Shown here: in pieces, positions 10,561-21,576 of the stretch
Numbering within the stretch: the first letter of the stretch is position 1
Layout: the number at the start of each line of letters is the position of its first letter
Assembly: GCF_040869045.1 (NCBI RefSeq)
Contig: NC_090320.1
Coordinates: forward strand, 117,127,112 to 117,191,111
Length of the DNA stretch: 64,000 bases
DNA from: Eurosta solidaginis
Taxonomy: Eukaryota > Arthropoda > Insecta > Diptera > Tephritidae
Reading direction: 5' to 3'
Notes under the pieces: model-generated
The model's input: the letters and a program-made list of their open reading frames with translations, nothing else
Database searches by the model: none
Told to the model about the DNA's origin: nothing
Made by a program: the position numbers and the translations under genes

Positions 10561-11889
10561 TATGTAAATATGTACTATAAAAATGTTTCAATATATTTGA
10601 ACAAATTCTAAAGTCATCCTTGAAAACTTTGTTTTCATAAATTTCAGACACTGATTTGGATTGCTCTTGCCTACAACATATCCAAAAGAGTTAAAAATCG
10701 GAGACAGAATCTTTCTAGGCGGTGAGTTTATTACTAATTGTGCACACTATAATAAAGAACAAAGAGGTTTAGATCTCTCAGAAAGTCGTTAATTATCCAT
10801 AAACAATATTAGGACCGTATCCTTGTAACCGTTTTAAAACGGTGTTTATCTGAACAGTGGTGCACAAAAGGTAGCAAAGCTTCGCATATAAACGCAGCAT
10901 TGTAAAAAATTTGAACATAGAATTTATGCGTGAGATAGATGTTAACTCTCCCCCTCTCTTTAATGCAATAGCTCGGCAATTTAAGTTCCATCGTTACCGT
11001 TTTTTCAAAAGATGGTAAAATCACAAAATTTAGTATACATAGCTAAGGACTGTTTTGAAAACAAAGATCACACTTTTTATTACTTCTCGCAGTGTATGTG
11101 TCAGAACATTATGGGTAAAGCACTGTTATAGCACATTTACACTGCGCCAAATTGGTCATCTTGGGTGGAAAATTCCAAAAGAGACGCATTTCCTCATACA
11201 AACCGCGTTTATGAAATGATTCATTTTATCGCATTTCCTAGAAATACAATCCGGACATCCGATGCCCTCGCACTTTTGACATTTTCTTACTAAAGGAAAC
11301 CCGACAAGAGCACAATGGTTAACACTAGAGACTCTTTAATACACCAATGCACGCATGATCCATTTTAAAGTTTCATTTATCTGGTGTTTTTAAACGGTTT
11401 TATTTAGCTTGACTCTGAATAGCGGCCGGCCGTTGTTTACGAATTTTGTAATTAAAATTAAAGTAACTTCCCGATAAACTACAAGCTTACAATGATGACA
11501 ATGCAATAATAAGAAAAAAACTCCGGTAGGTGGCGCATGGATCGAAATATTTAAAAAAATCGTATTTGTAGTCCGATTTGGTTCATATATGGAAAACATA
11601 ATACATACATGCATAGAAAGGAACCTATGAAAAAACGCCGCTAGGTGGCGCAAGATCGAGATATAAAAAATCGTATTTGGCTAAGAGCGGGTAAATTTTT
11701 TTTTCCATCAGGAGTATAGCAAAAACGTTATCTACAGATGATTCTAAGAAAAATTGTTGAAAACACCATAGCTGTAAGTCCGATTTCGAGTCCCCGACTT
11801 TTGCAAAATATATATTTTGCCATATGAATGTAGGGTTTGGCCAAAAAATCTTCGTAGCTTCTGATATTTTACGTACATTTCAGAATCTG
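10561..11889. other. Non-coding stretch, no gene recognised
   Basis: AT-rich, with only short frames of no recognisable similarity. A pair of related motifs, GGTAGGTGGCGC at about 11525 and GCTAGGTGGCGC at about 11640, is embedded in similar 30-40 bp contexts (GATCGA.ATAT...AAAATCGTATTTG). This suggests a small degenerate duplicated repeat. Confidence 0.35.
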
Positions 11890-12065
11890 TATTAATATAT
11901 ATAGTGTCTTTGAATTTTAGTAGAGATATCAGGCTTAAATTATGAGAAATTAGCCAAAAATGAACTTTTAACTACTATATTATAATTTTTATTAAATTTC
12001 TTATGGTAATTTTTTTTTCTTTACAGCTAAAATAAGTTCAGAACATTTCCAACAACTTTGAATAT
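11890..12065 (-). repeat. Transposon-end-like module (same as 47435-47611)
   Basis: Reverse complement of 47435-47611, which lies just downstream of a transposase pseudogene. A shorter part recurs at about 12983-13072 (same orientation) and 61310-61410 (opposite orientation). It ends next to a palindrome-like GAATATTCAATTATTATAAG that starts the tandem array, so it looks like the end of a transposon family adjoining the array. Confidence 0.55.
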
Positions 12066-14520
12066 TCAATTATTATAAGCCGGTGTTAAGCTCATGAATT
12101 CTTAATAATAAGTATAAATTGAACACACCATTAAAAACAAACAAACATAAATATGTAACACTGAGCGCGAGTTTACAAAGCTTCTCATTCGCAACGAAAA
12201 AGAAACTTTACGAAAACAAATCTACATACACACAAATTAATAGAGTCAGAATGTCTCAGTTGTATTGTTAGTGTAGAAATAAGATAAACTGAATGAAGCA
12301 AGGAGACAAATAGAAGCAGGATAGCCTAGTGGTTAAGGCAACTGCAGTTTGACCGTGTGATTCGCTGTTCGAATGTCGGTGAAACCTTTGATAACATTAC
12401 GAAATTGCCTGACGATGAATTCGTGGCGGCTTTCGAAATGGTACCATCGCAATATGCCAGTAAATGTTTCTTTCTTTCTTTTCAGTTTCTCTTAGAAAAA
12501 CATAATAATGGAATATTCAATTATTATAAGCCAGTGTTAAGCTCATGAATTCTTAATAATAAGTATAAATTTAACACACCATTAGAATCAAACGAACATA
12601 AATATGTAAAACTGAGCCCGAGTTTAAAAGCTTCTCATTCGCAACGAAAAAGAAACTTTGCAAAAACAAATCTACATACACACAAATTAATAGAGGTAGA
12701 ATGTCTCAGTTGTGTTGTTAGTGTAGAAATAAGATAAACTGAATTAAGAAAGAAGACAAATATAAGCAGGATAGTGGTTAAGGCAACTGCAGTTTCACCG
12801 TGTGATTCGCGGTTCGAATCTCGGTGAAACCTTTGATAACACTACGAAATTGCCTGACGATGAATTCGTGGCGGTTTTCGAAATGGTACCATCGCAATAT
12901 GCCAGTAAATGTTTCTTTTTTCTTTTCAGTTTCTCTTAGAAAAACAATAATTGAATATTCAATTATTATAAGCCGGTTTTAAGCTATATTATAATTTTTA
13001 TCAAATTTCTCATGGTAAATTTTTTTTCTATACAGCTAAAATAAGTTCAGAACATTTCCAACAACTTTGAATATTCAATTATTATAAGCCGGTTTTAAGC
13101 GCATGAATTCTTAATAATAGGTATAAATTGAACACACCATTAAAAACAAACAAACAGAAATATGTAAAACTGAGCCCGAGTTTACAAAGCTTCTCATTCG
13201 CAATGAAAAAGAATCTTTACGAAAACAAATCTACATACACACAAATTAATAGAGGCAGAATGTCTCAGTTGTGTTGTTAGAGTAGAAATAAGATAAACTG
13301 AATGAAGCAAGGAGACAAATAGAAGCAGGGTAGCCTAGTGGTTAAGGCAACTGCAGTTTCACCATGTGATTCGCGGTTCGAATCTCGGTGAAACCTTTGA
13401 TGACATTACGAAATTGCCTGACGATGAATTCGTGGCGTTTTTCGAAATGGTACCATCGCAATATGCCAGTAAATGTTTCTTTCTTTCTTTTCAGTTTCTC
13501 TTAGAAAAACGTAATAATTGAATATTCAATTATTATAAGCCGGTGTTAAGCTCATGAATTCTTAATAAGTACAAATTGAACACACCATTAGAAACAAACA
13601 AACATAAATATGTAAAACTGAGCCGGAGTTTACAAAGCTTCTCATTCGCAACGAAAAAGAAACTTTACAAAAACAAATCTACATACACACAAAACAAACA
13701 TTCATTCGCAATGAAAAAGAATCTTTACGAAAACAAATCTACATACACACAAATTAATAGAGGCAGAATGTCTCAGTTGTGTTGTTAGAGTAGAAATAAG
13801 ATAAACTGAATGAAGCAAGGAGACAAATAGAAGCAGGGTAGCCTAGTGGTTAAGGCAACTGCAGTTTCACCATGTGATTCGCGGTTCGAATCTCGGTGAA
13901 ACCTTTGATGACATTACGAAATTGCCTGACGATGAATTCGTGGCGTTTTTCGAAATGGTACCATCGCAATATGCCAGTAAATGTTTCTTTCTTTCTTTTC
14001 AGTTTCTCTTAGAAAAACGTAATAATTGAATATTCAATTATTATAAGCCGGTGTTAAGCTCATGAATTCTTAATAAGAAGTATAAATTGAACACACCATT
14101 AGAAACAAACAAACATAAATATGTAAAACTGAGCCGGAGTTTACAAAGCTTCTCATTCGCAACGAAAAAGAAACTTTACAAAAACAAATCTACATACACA
14201 CAAATTAATAGAGGCAGAATGTCTCAGTTGTTTTGTTAGTGTAGAAATAAGATAAACTGAATTAAGCAAGGAGACAAATACAAGCAGGATAGCCTAGTGA
14301 GGCAACTGCAGTTTCATCGTGTGATTCGCGGTTCGAATCTCGGTGAAACCTTTGATAACATTACGAAACTGCCTGACGATGAATTCGTGGAGTTTTTCGA
14401 AATGGTACTATCGCAATATGCCAGTAAATGTTTCTTTCTTTCTTTTCAGTTTCTCTTAGAAAAACATAATAACTGAATATTCAATTATTATAAGTTCATG
14501 AGTTCTTAATAATATGAATA
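12066..14520 (+). repeat. Tandem array with five tRNA-Glu-like modules
   Basis: Degenerate tandem units of roughly 450-560 bp. Each contains a near-palindrome (GAATATTCAATTATTATAAG), a segment with ACGAAAAAGAAACTTTACG, and a tRNA-like module beginning near 12317, 12767, 13324, 13832 and 14284. The module has a box-A-like TAGCCTAGTGGTTAAGG, an anticodon-loop-like GTTTCAC (TTC, Glu) and a box-B-like GGTTCGAATCTC. A nested hairpin (GTTTCACC...GGTGAAAC around GATTCG...CGAATC) overlaps it. After each module comes GATAACATTACGAAAT..., the sequence that forms the arms of the foldback at 60685-62564. A small internal duplication lies near 13630-13750. Confidence 0.75.
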
Positions 14521-14539
14521 ATTTTACATTGGAAAATGT

Positions 14540-14884
14540 AAATGCAAGTTAAAAACAACAGAATGCTCATGTGGTTTAATACCAAACCATTTAAAAGAAT
14601 TTATGATGGACCAACATAATGATAGAAAATTCACAATACGTGAATATATGGATAAAATTGTAGAATAAACACCTACAACAATACCAACAATGCCGACAGT
14701 TAGTGATGATCCAACATACGAACCACTTGGAACAGATATGGAAACATGTGAAGCACAAATTGCAAATGAAGCAGTTGCAGAAGTATCTGTTACAATGAAA
14801 CGAGGACATGTAATGATTTCGAGTCAGCAACTTCTATTTTTTACAGTTGTTTCGATGGCTTCTTTGAATGCTGTGTGCCTCTTC
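14540..14884 (+). other. Unrecognised coding-like fragment
   Basis: The reading from about 14550 to 14810 is open apart from one TAA near 14666. It includes ECSCGLIPNHLKEF, then MDKIVE (stop), then PTVSDDPTYEPLG. Composition is protein-like, but I do not recognise the family. It lies between the tRNA-like array and a LINE-A copy and may be a remnant of the element that carried the array. Confidence 0.3.
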
Positions 14885-16701
14885 GTCATTGCAATGCTGG
14901 AACGGGCAAACCGTTCTAATTGTATTCTAGATCCTGTCATAGATATAGATACTGTTCTGAAGAGTCTTCTGGAGTTGAAACCAATTTCGTCTCCGGGTCC
15001 AGATGGTATTCCTAGTTGTGTTCTAAAGTTTTGATCTGTCAACTTATCTAAGCCGATCCTTAAATTATTTACACACTCTCTTGAGTCTTCTGTATTCCCT
15101 TCAATTTGGTAGCGATCATTTACTAAGAAAGGTAGTAGGTCCAATATCGAGAACTACACGGCCATAGCTAAACTTTCGGCTATGCCTAAAATGTTTGAAA
15201 AGATCATCACCTGCCAAATTCAATATATATGTACTTCTTTATTATCACCCAGCCAACATGGTTTTGTGCGTAGAAGATCAACCACAACCAACTTGTTTGA
15301 GTTCACCTCCCTAGTCATGGATGGATTTTTATCCAATAAGCAAACCGATGTTATTTATACCGACTTCAGGAAAGCATTTGATTCTGTTAATCATGAGCTT
15401 TTAACTCATAAACTTGGCTTACTGGGTTTTCCGAAGGATTTATTACTTTCGCTTCGCAGCTATCTCTTAAATAGAACTCAGCGAGTTATGTTCAAAAACA
15501 GTCTCTCAGAGTTGATAGAAGTAACTTCTGGTGTGCCTCAGGGTAGCCATTTGGGCCCACTACTTTTAACCCTCTTTATAAATGATTTACCAATGGTTAT
15601 CTCGTATTCCCGTGCTCTAATGTATGCAGATGATGTTAAACTATGCTATACATACTTGCCTTCTGACTCTTTCCGTTTGGATCTACTTCAGGCCGATTTG
15701 GACTCATTTCAATTATGGTGTACAGTAAATCTACTAGTTTTGAACTGCTGCAAATGTAAACTAATAACATTTCTCAGAGTCAACCCAGTTTTAAAATCCT
15801 ATATGCTAGATCGTGCTTCCATGGAGCGTATATCTGTAATATGTGACTTAGGTGTTCTCTTTGATGCGAAATTGAGCTTTAACATGCATATTTCATCTAT
15901 CGTAAACAAAGCATCGGGTGTACCCGGATATATTAAAAGATGGGCTAAAGAACTTGATGATCCTTATTTAACCAAGACCCTTTACACATCATTGGTACGC
16001 CCTATACTTGAGTATTGTTCCTGTATTTGGTCCCCGGGGTATAAAATCATATAGGTCGAATTGAATCGGTACAGGATCAGTTTCTAATCTTCGCTTTACG
16101 CGGTCTTAACTGGGACTAAAATCATCATCTTCCGCCTTATAGAAATAGACTTCTTCTCATTAGTTTGCCAACTTTAGAGAATAGAAGAACATTACTCGGG
16201 GTAATGTTCCTTCATAAACTGATTATCGGTGAGATAGACTCCACTGACCTAGTAAGCAGACTGCATTTTTCTGTTCCTGCGAGAACCACAAGACACTATG
16301 TACTCTTGCATTTACCCATTCTCCGGCGTAATTTTGCCAAATTTAGCCCTCTTCGCAATTGGTGCTCGCGCTATAATGAACTGTACAACTGTATTAGTTT
16401 TGAGTATTCGATTGCTGCTATCCGTAAGGAAATACTCTCACGTCTGGCATGGTATTTTTCAAAGATTTTTAAATAAGATGTCAATTTTAGTTCAATATTA
16501 ATTTTAACTAATTTTTATTTTTGATTTGATTTATGTATTAATTAAAATTTAACTTAATTAATTTGAGTGTTTATTATTTAAGTTTTTACTTTAAATTTTG
16601 TTTTTACACATGTTTTTTTCCTTGTAATTTGTTTTGTATCTTATATCCAGTAGTCGACCGTTTTGTGTCTGTGTTGACTTTAATAAATAAATAAATAAAT
16701 G
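14885..16701 (+). mobile_element. LINE-A copy, RT and 3' end with TAAA tail
   Basis: 5'-truncated non-LTR element: SSPGPDGIPSC at about 14990, the main RT frame at 15182-16054, a 3' region at 16165-16476, and a tail of repeated TAAA at about 16679-16701. The coding region is interrupted near 15033, 15100 and 16052, so it is a dead copy. Part of it (from 15751) recurs almost identically at 21577. Confidence 0.85.
15182..16054 (+). pseudogene. LINE-A reverse transcriptase
   Basis: 290 residues with RT motifs: SPSQHGFVRRRSTTTNL, YTDFRKAFDSVNH (catalytic Asp), SGVPQGSHLGPLL and MYADDVKLC (catalytic YADD), then the thumb-like LGVLFDAKLSF and TKTLYTSLVRPILEYC. Both catalytic motifs are intact. Upstream there are stops and a frame shift, and a stop at 16052 cuts off the C-terminal region, so the protein is not full length. 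CR1/Jockey group; exact clade not resolved here. Confidence 0.85.
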
Positions 16702-16905
16702 AGAGAAAAAAATTAAAGCTAGAGATGAAGAGCTTCGTAAACGATATATAGATTCCAGCATAACTGTATTTTCTTTCGATGGCAGGAAAAATTATTTATT
16801 AACTGGAGAGAAAATTAATGAGAAATTTCATACAAATATGTAAAAGAACCTCATTTAGTTGTTTAAAAGAGCCTAATGCTGAATTATTTGGTGGTGGATG
16901 TCACA
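16702..16905 (+). pseudogene. Transposase-family N-terminal fragment
   Basis: Directly after the LINE-A tail, about 60 residues read RDEELRKRYIDSSITVFSFD and then GRKNYLLTGEKI. A stop near 16841 is followed by a frame-shifted EPNAELFGG. The SITVFSFDGRK block is typical of the first acidic region of a transposase-like family that I know only as uncharacterised proteins scattered through arthropod genomes. It is the same family as 46100-47256, which supplies more C-terminal parts. The fragment recurs at about 22528-22733. Confidence 0.45.
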
Positions 16906-17155
16906 ACCGATCAGTACGGACACCACATAACATAACTCAGTTGGGATAAGTTACCAGTACGGCGACACACCATTCTTTTGTCATCTCTACACTTATTTTC
17001 ATTTGTAATCTCTAAATTTTCACATTTTTCATTGGACTCTGTGGGTCGAAAAAAATCGGGGTTGAATCTATTTTATTGTTTGGTTCATCACGCCATCGCC
17101 ACATCAACCATTTTGCTGAAGGGTAAAGGTGAGTGATTTGCTTCGCGAGATATGA
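16906..17155. repeat. Repeat R3, copy 1
   Basis: About 240 bp starting ACATAACATAACTCAGTTG and ending near CTTCGCGAGATATGACC. It also occurs at about 22735-22985 (inside a larger duplication) and at 45836-46062, where it follows the CAA tail of a LINE-B copy. No coding content; family unknown. Confidence 0.6.
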
Positions 17156-17612
17156 CCCGGTCGATGAACTTTGTAGACCCTGTACCATCATATCACTCTC
17201 GCTGTTTACTGATAAGTCTTATGTCACTCCAGGCGAACTCTGTTGTCAATGTGCGTTGTCTTTGATATCGTTTCGGGCTCAATTGACTGTTCTTACCTCC
17301 TCATTAAAATTCGTCTTAATGTACCCTGTCGTATCCTTCGTTGTAACGATTTGTTTTACATGGGTGTTGCTAGAACGGTTTATACAATGAATGGTCCCCT
17401 TAGGAGGACACTTTCTCAATTTAATGCTTATTCCTATTCCTTGGCGTTTGATTTTAGTTGTAGTAAATTTACATTTGAGAACCTGATAGTCAGATACTTG
17501 TCAAAAGTTAACTATACTTTTTATATAAACTATGTAAACTTGAAGTTTTGTATATTAACAGTCTATAAACACCTTGTTTGTTGATTAAATAAATAAATAT
17601 AAATATAATCCA
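17156..17612 (+). pseudogene. LINE-A-like 3' end fragment
   Basis: Translation across two frames gives VPSYHSRCLLI, then VVFDIVSGSIDCSYLL, NVPCRILRCNDLFY and PLRRTLSQFNAY. This matches the C-terminal tail layout of CR1/Jockey-type LINE polymerases. It ends with TAAATAAATA-type repeats near 17583-17605. It is 5'-truncated, next to R3 on the left and BEL pol on the right. Confidence 0.6.
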
Positions 17613-19345
17613 GCCGATCTCAACAGTCGGGGTTTAACCATTGCCGAATTGCGCGATTCTTCACTATGGTGGCACGGACTTCAATTTCTCTCTTTGTCTC
17701 AAGCGGAATGGCCAAACTCATCATAGGAACTTTATGACGACGATGAATCCGAACTTCGTGCACGATTCAAAACCATAAACCTTACTACGAAAGAAGAGTA
17801 TGGATTGGAAACACTCCTTAAACGATTTTCGAACTTAAATCGTATGCTGTCGCATACGCCATCCGCTTTGTGAAAATTGTGAGGTCTTCAATCAAACTCA
17901 AACGGCAACGGCCATCAATTGCAATGCTTTCGAACCCGATGAGCCAACTAATTCAACACATCCCTCCTCCTACAGTTATCGAAATTCAACATAGCGAACT
18001 GTCACTCATCCGGATCCAATCCACGGAATTCTCATCCGAGCTCAAAACAGTTCACACTAAGCAATCAATTCCAAAATCTAGCAAACTATTTCGTCTTAAT
18101 CCATTTATTGACGATAATAATATTCTTCGTGCCAATGGCCGCTTGGAAAATGCTTTTATGTCGTTTGAAGAGAAATTTCCAATAATACCACCATCAAAGA
18201 GCCACCTCGCGACGTTAATCGTATACCATTTTCATCGCCTCACGTTACATAGAGGGCCCCAAGTCACCGTCAATCAAATTCGACAAATTTATTGGATTTT
18301 AGATGAGCGCAATCTTGCACGTCGTCTCATCCGAAGCTGTGTAATTTGTTTCAAGGCGCGTCCAGTTTTAACACACTACAACACTCGACCATTCGCTTCG
18401 ACTATCATCGATTACGCAGGTCCATATGATATTCGTTCCTCAAGAGGTCGCGGTCAACAGTCATACAAAGGCTACGTCGCTGTGTTTACTAGCATTACCA
18501 CCAAAGCAGTTCACTCTCGACTCAAACCTTCCAACACGCATTCGACCGTTTTGTGGCGAGGCGAGGATTTTGCCACGACGTATTCAGTGACAGCGGAACA
18601 AATTTTGTTGGTGCTTATAATGAGAAAGAAGTCAATCCCAATATCTATCAGTAGCAAAGGAAATTATCCCAGCTCTCACGAATCGACATATTCAATGGCA
18701 TTTTAGCCCACCCGGTGCTCCTCATTTTATTGGTTTAGCTGAAGCGGCGGTGAAATCCATGAAATTTCACTTGTCTAGAGTCATCGGAAAGGCCAAACTG
18801 ACCTTTGAGCAGTTCTCAACCGTCCTGACCCGCATTGAGGCGGTGCTAAATTCGAGACCAATTTCACCAATTACGGATAATCCCAAGGACTTTACTGCAT
18901 TAACGCCTGGACACTTCCTCACGGGCAACGCCCTTCTATCTCGACCTCAACCACCATGTGAATCGAATCCAATTAAACAACATCAACTAATGGACCAAAT
19001 GGTTCAACACTTTTGGCAGCGATTCAAAGAGTATATTTTGTCTACTATGCAGATCCGTACTAAATGGCAAGAAAGGAAACCGAACATTAAGGAAACCGAT
19101 TTGGTTATCATCAATGATGTTCGCTTTCCAGTTGGTCATTGGTCACGGGACGCGTGGTCTCGTTGCATCTCGGAAGCGATGAGCTTATTCGCGTGGAACA
19201 GTCAAGACAGCCACGGGCATGTTCAAAAGACCGATCGCAAAGCCCGCTTTGGTCCCCATCGTTGCTCCTTAACCTGTTTAACTATTGCCACACGAATTTG
19301 GTTCAGTCACTTATTCTCTTCTCCGAGTCACGCCATGTAGATTAA
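17613..19345 (+). pseudogene. BEL/Pao retrotransposon pol fragment (RNase H end to integrase)
   Basis: Starts with NPADLNSRGLTIAELRDS followed by LWWHG, the block preceding integrase in BEL/Pao polyproteins. The frame at 17870-18706 contains RANGRLENA, the integrase zinc-finger-like HHCC region (HRLTLHRGPQ...SCVICFKA) and IIDYAGPY with the first core Asp. After a frameshift, 18680-19340 has FSPPGAPHFIGLAEAAVKSM (the region of the catalytic Glu), LNSRPISPI and LTPGHFLTG. Frameshifts and stops near 17735, 17870, 18600-18700 and 19130 show a dead copy. No gag, RT or LTRs seen. Confidence 0.8.
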
Positions 19346-19451
19346 TATACAACCAGTTTAACGTAAGACTAATGCCAACAATGTTGCCATGGCCGAGAGA
19401 ATGTCGTTTTTGTTGTAGCAGTGCTTCGCCCCATCAAATAGGTGCGACCGA

Positions 19452-20385
19452 TCACAAATTGTCATCAATATCCTCTAACGGGAGTCCAAGGAAACTTGCT
19501 GTTTCAACAGGGGTGGACCATAATGTGAGGGGTGTTAGAGGCGTTGGTCCCACATTACAATTAAAGAGATGGTTGATGTCATGTGGGGACATATTGCAAG
19601 CAGGGCATACATTTTGTATGTCGGGGTTGATTCTGGATAGGAAAGAGTTTAACCTGTTAAAGTATCCAGATCGACGTTGAGCTAGAGTGCCTCGCGTTTC
19701 CTTGGGGAGTGTGCGTTCCTCTTCCGCATGTTTTGGGTACTGTTTTTTGAGTACTGGATTCACCGAGCAATTCCTGGCATAAAGGTCCGACGCCTGTTTG
19801 TGGAGTTCACTGAAGACCTGCTTGTGTTTTTTTGCTTCATACGGCTGAGTTCTCAGGTGCCGTATTTCCTCATAATGCTTACGGAGATGACTCCTTAAGC
19901 CTCTGGGCGGTGTTGGCTCATCAATTGGATGTCTGCTGGGATGCCCAGGTTTCTGGGTATTCAACAGGAACTGTTTGGTTAGCATCTCATTTCTCTCCCT
20001 GATGGGGAGTATTCTCGCCTCATTATGTAGATGGTGTTCTGGGGACATGAGAAGACAGCCCCTGGCGGTTCTGAGAGCAGTATTTTGGCAGGCCTGTAGC
20101 TTCTTCCAGTAAGTAGCTTTTAAGCTTGGCGACCATATAGGGGCGCGTAGCATGCAATCGGCTGGCCAATTGCTTTGTATGTGGTAATGAGCGTTTCTTT
20201 GTCTTTTCCGAAGTACAGCCAGCAAGAGATTTGAGGATTTTATTACGGCACTGGATTTTCGGTACAACTGCGGCTGCATGCTCACCAAAATGTAGATCCT
20301 GATCAAACGTCACACCCAAGATTTTGAGGTGTAGGACAGTCGGCAGCGTAGTGCCATCGACGTGGATGTTCAAAATGGTCGACAT
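19452..20385 (-). pseudogene. LINE-B C-terminal domain
   Basis: Frames 20385-20023 and 20306-19452 encode the part after the RT palm (LKILGVTFDQDLHFGEHA) and the C-terminal domain with CPACNMSPHDINHLFNC, a Cys/His motif found at the end of jockey-type ORF2. A frameshift near 20200 splits the reading. The end (LEDIDDNL) and the 3' UTR match the second copy at 44723-45835. Confidence 0.8.
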
Positions 20386-21576
20386 TTGGGACGTCCATAG
20401 TGTAAATAAGGTCGCGGAGAATTCATTCGGTGATAATGCCAGGTTTCGCGAGGCGAAAAACTGGAAAGATCAGGGAGGTATCCGTTTATTCTGTTGTAAA
20501 GCTCATCGATCTTTGGGCCTGGGCCTGTGGCCATTATTGTGCAGTCATAGGCGTAGGAAACGATAGTAACTCCTTCTGGTGGCGAAGGTAGCTTTGATAT
20601 GTAGAAGTTAAGCAAAAGTGGGGATAGGACACCACACTGTGGCACCCCTTGTTTAATTCTTCTTGGTTTTGATAATTCGTTTCTAAATTTCACCGATGCC
20701 TGCCGACCACCCAGATAATTTGCGGTCCACCTATTAAGACATGGGGAAGGGTAGACCCTTCCAAGTCTTGCAGTAACGTGCCATGGTTGACCGTATCAAA
20801 AGCTTTTGATAGGTCTAGCGCAACGAGTACTGTTCTATGGTGGGGGTTTTGATTGAAATCGCAATTTATCTGGGTGCTAATGGCATTTAGCGCGGTGGTG
20901 GTGCTATGGAGTTTTCTAAAGCCATGCTGATGACAGGCAGGCTGTAAATTTGCTTTGAAGTAGGGGAGCAAAATGGCTTCAAGCGTTTTGGCTACTGACG
21001 ATAGGAGAGATATCGGGCGATATGACTCTCCTATGTTAGCTGGTTTCCCAGGCTTTAGTAGAGGGACCACCTTGGCCATTTTTCAATTTTCGGGAATGAC
21101 AAAGGTGGAAAGAGACAGGTTGAAGACATGCGCTAAATATTTGAAACCCTCCTTCCCTAGGCTTTTAAGCATCGGCATGGCTATGCCGTCTGGGCCAACT
21201 ACCTTGGATGGTTTAGCATGACCGATGGCATCCTCAACCTCTTTGGCGGTGATGGTAATTGAAGACGCGCTGAATTTATGTTTATGTGCGTGTCTGTTGG
21301 CCCTCCGTCGATCTTTGTCGACCGTAGAATGCACTATATATTGTCGAGAAAAAGCGCTCGCGCATTTTTTCGCATCCGACAGAGCTTTATCGCCAAAGGC
21401 GATGGAGATTTTGTCATTGTGCTTAGACTGATTCGATAGGGTCTTTACGGTGCACCAAAGCTTACCTACATCGGCAGAGAGGTTACAACCGCTTAGGTGC
21501 TCCTCCCATTTCGCCCGCTTGTGTTCCTCCACAAGCGATCTGATGCGTTGGTTTATATCCCTTATTTGGGGGTCGC
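20370..21576 (-). pseudogene. LINE-B linker and reverse transcriptase
   Basis: Frames 21532-21083, 21079-20690 and 20693-20370 together give GHAKPSKVVGPDGIAMPML, LLKPGKPANIGESYRPISLL, GFRKLHSTTTALNAI, LDLSKAFDTVNH and SYAYDCTIMATGPGPK. The catalytic YADD box reads YAYD here (GAT to TAT near 20560), so even a repaired frame would lack a metal-binding Asp. Three frame changes add to the inactivation. Confidence 0.82.

Noticed and set aside
12317..14350. The five tRNA-like modules as genuine tRNA-Glu genes
   Set aside because: The acceptor stem does not pair, module 1 has a mutated box B, module 5 lacks part of the D arm, and they sit in a degenerate repeat. Treated as tRNA-derived modules.
12066..14520. 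CRISPR-like repeats
   Set aside because: Units are far too long and variable, and the genome is eukaryotic.
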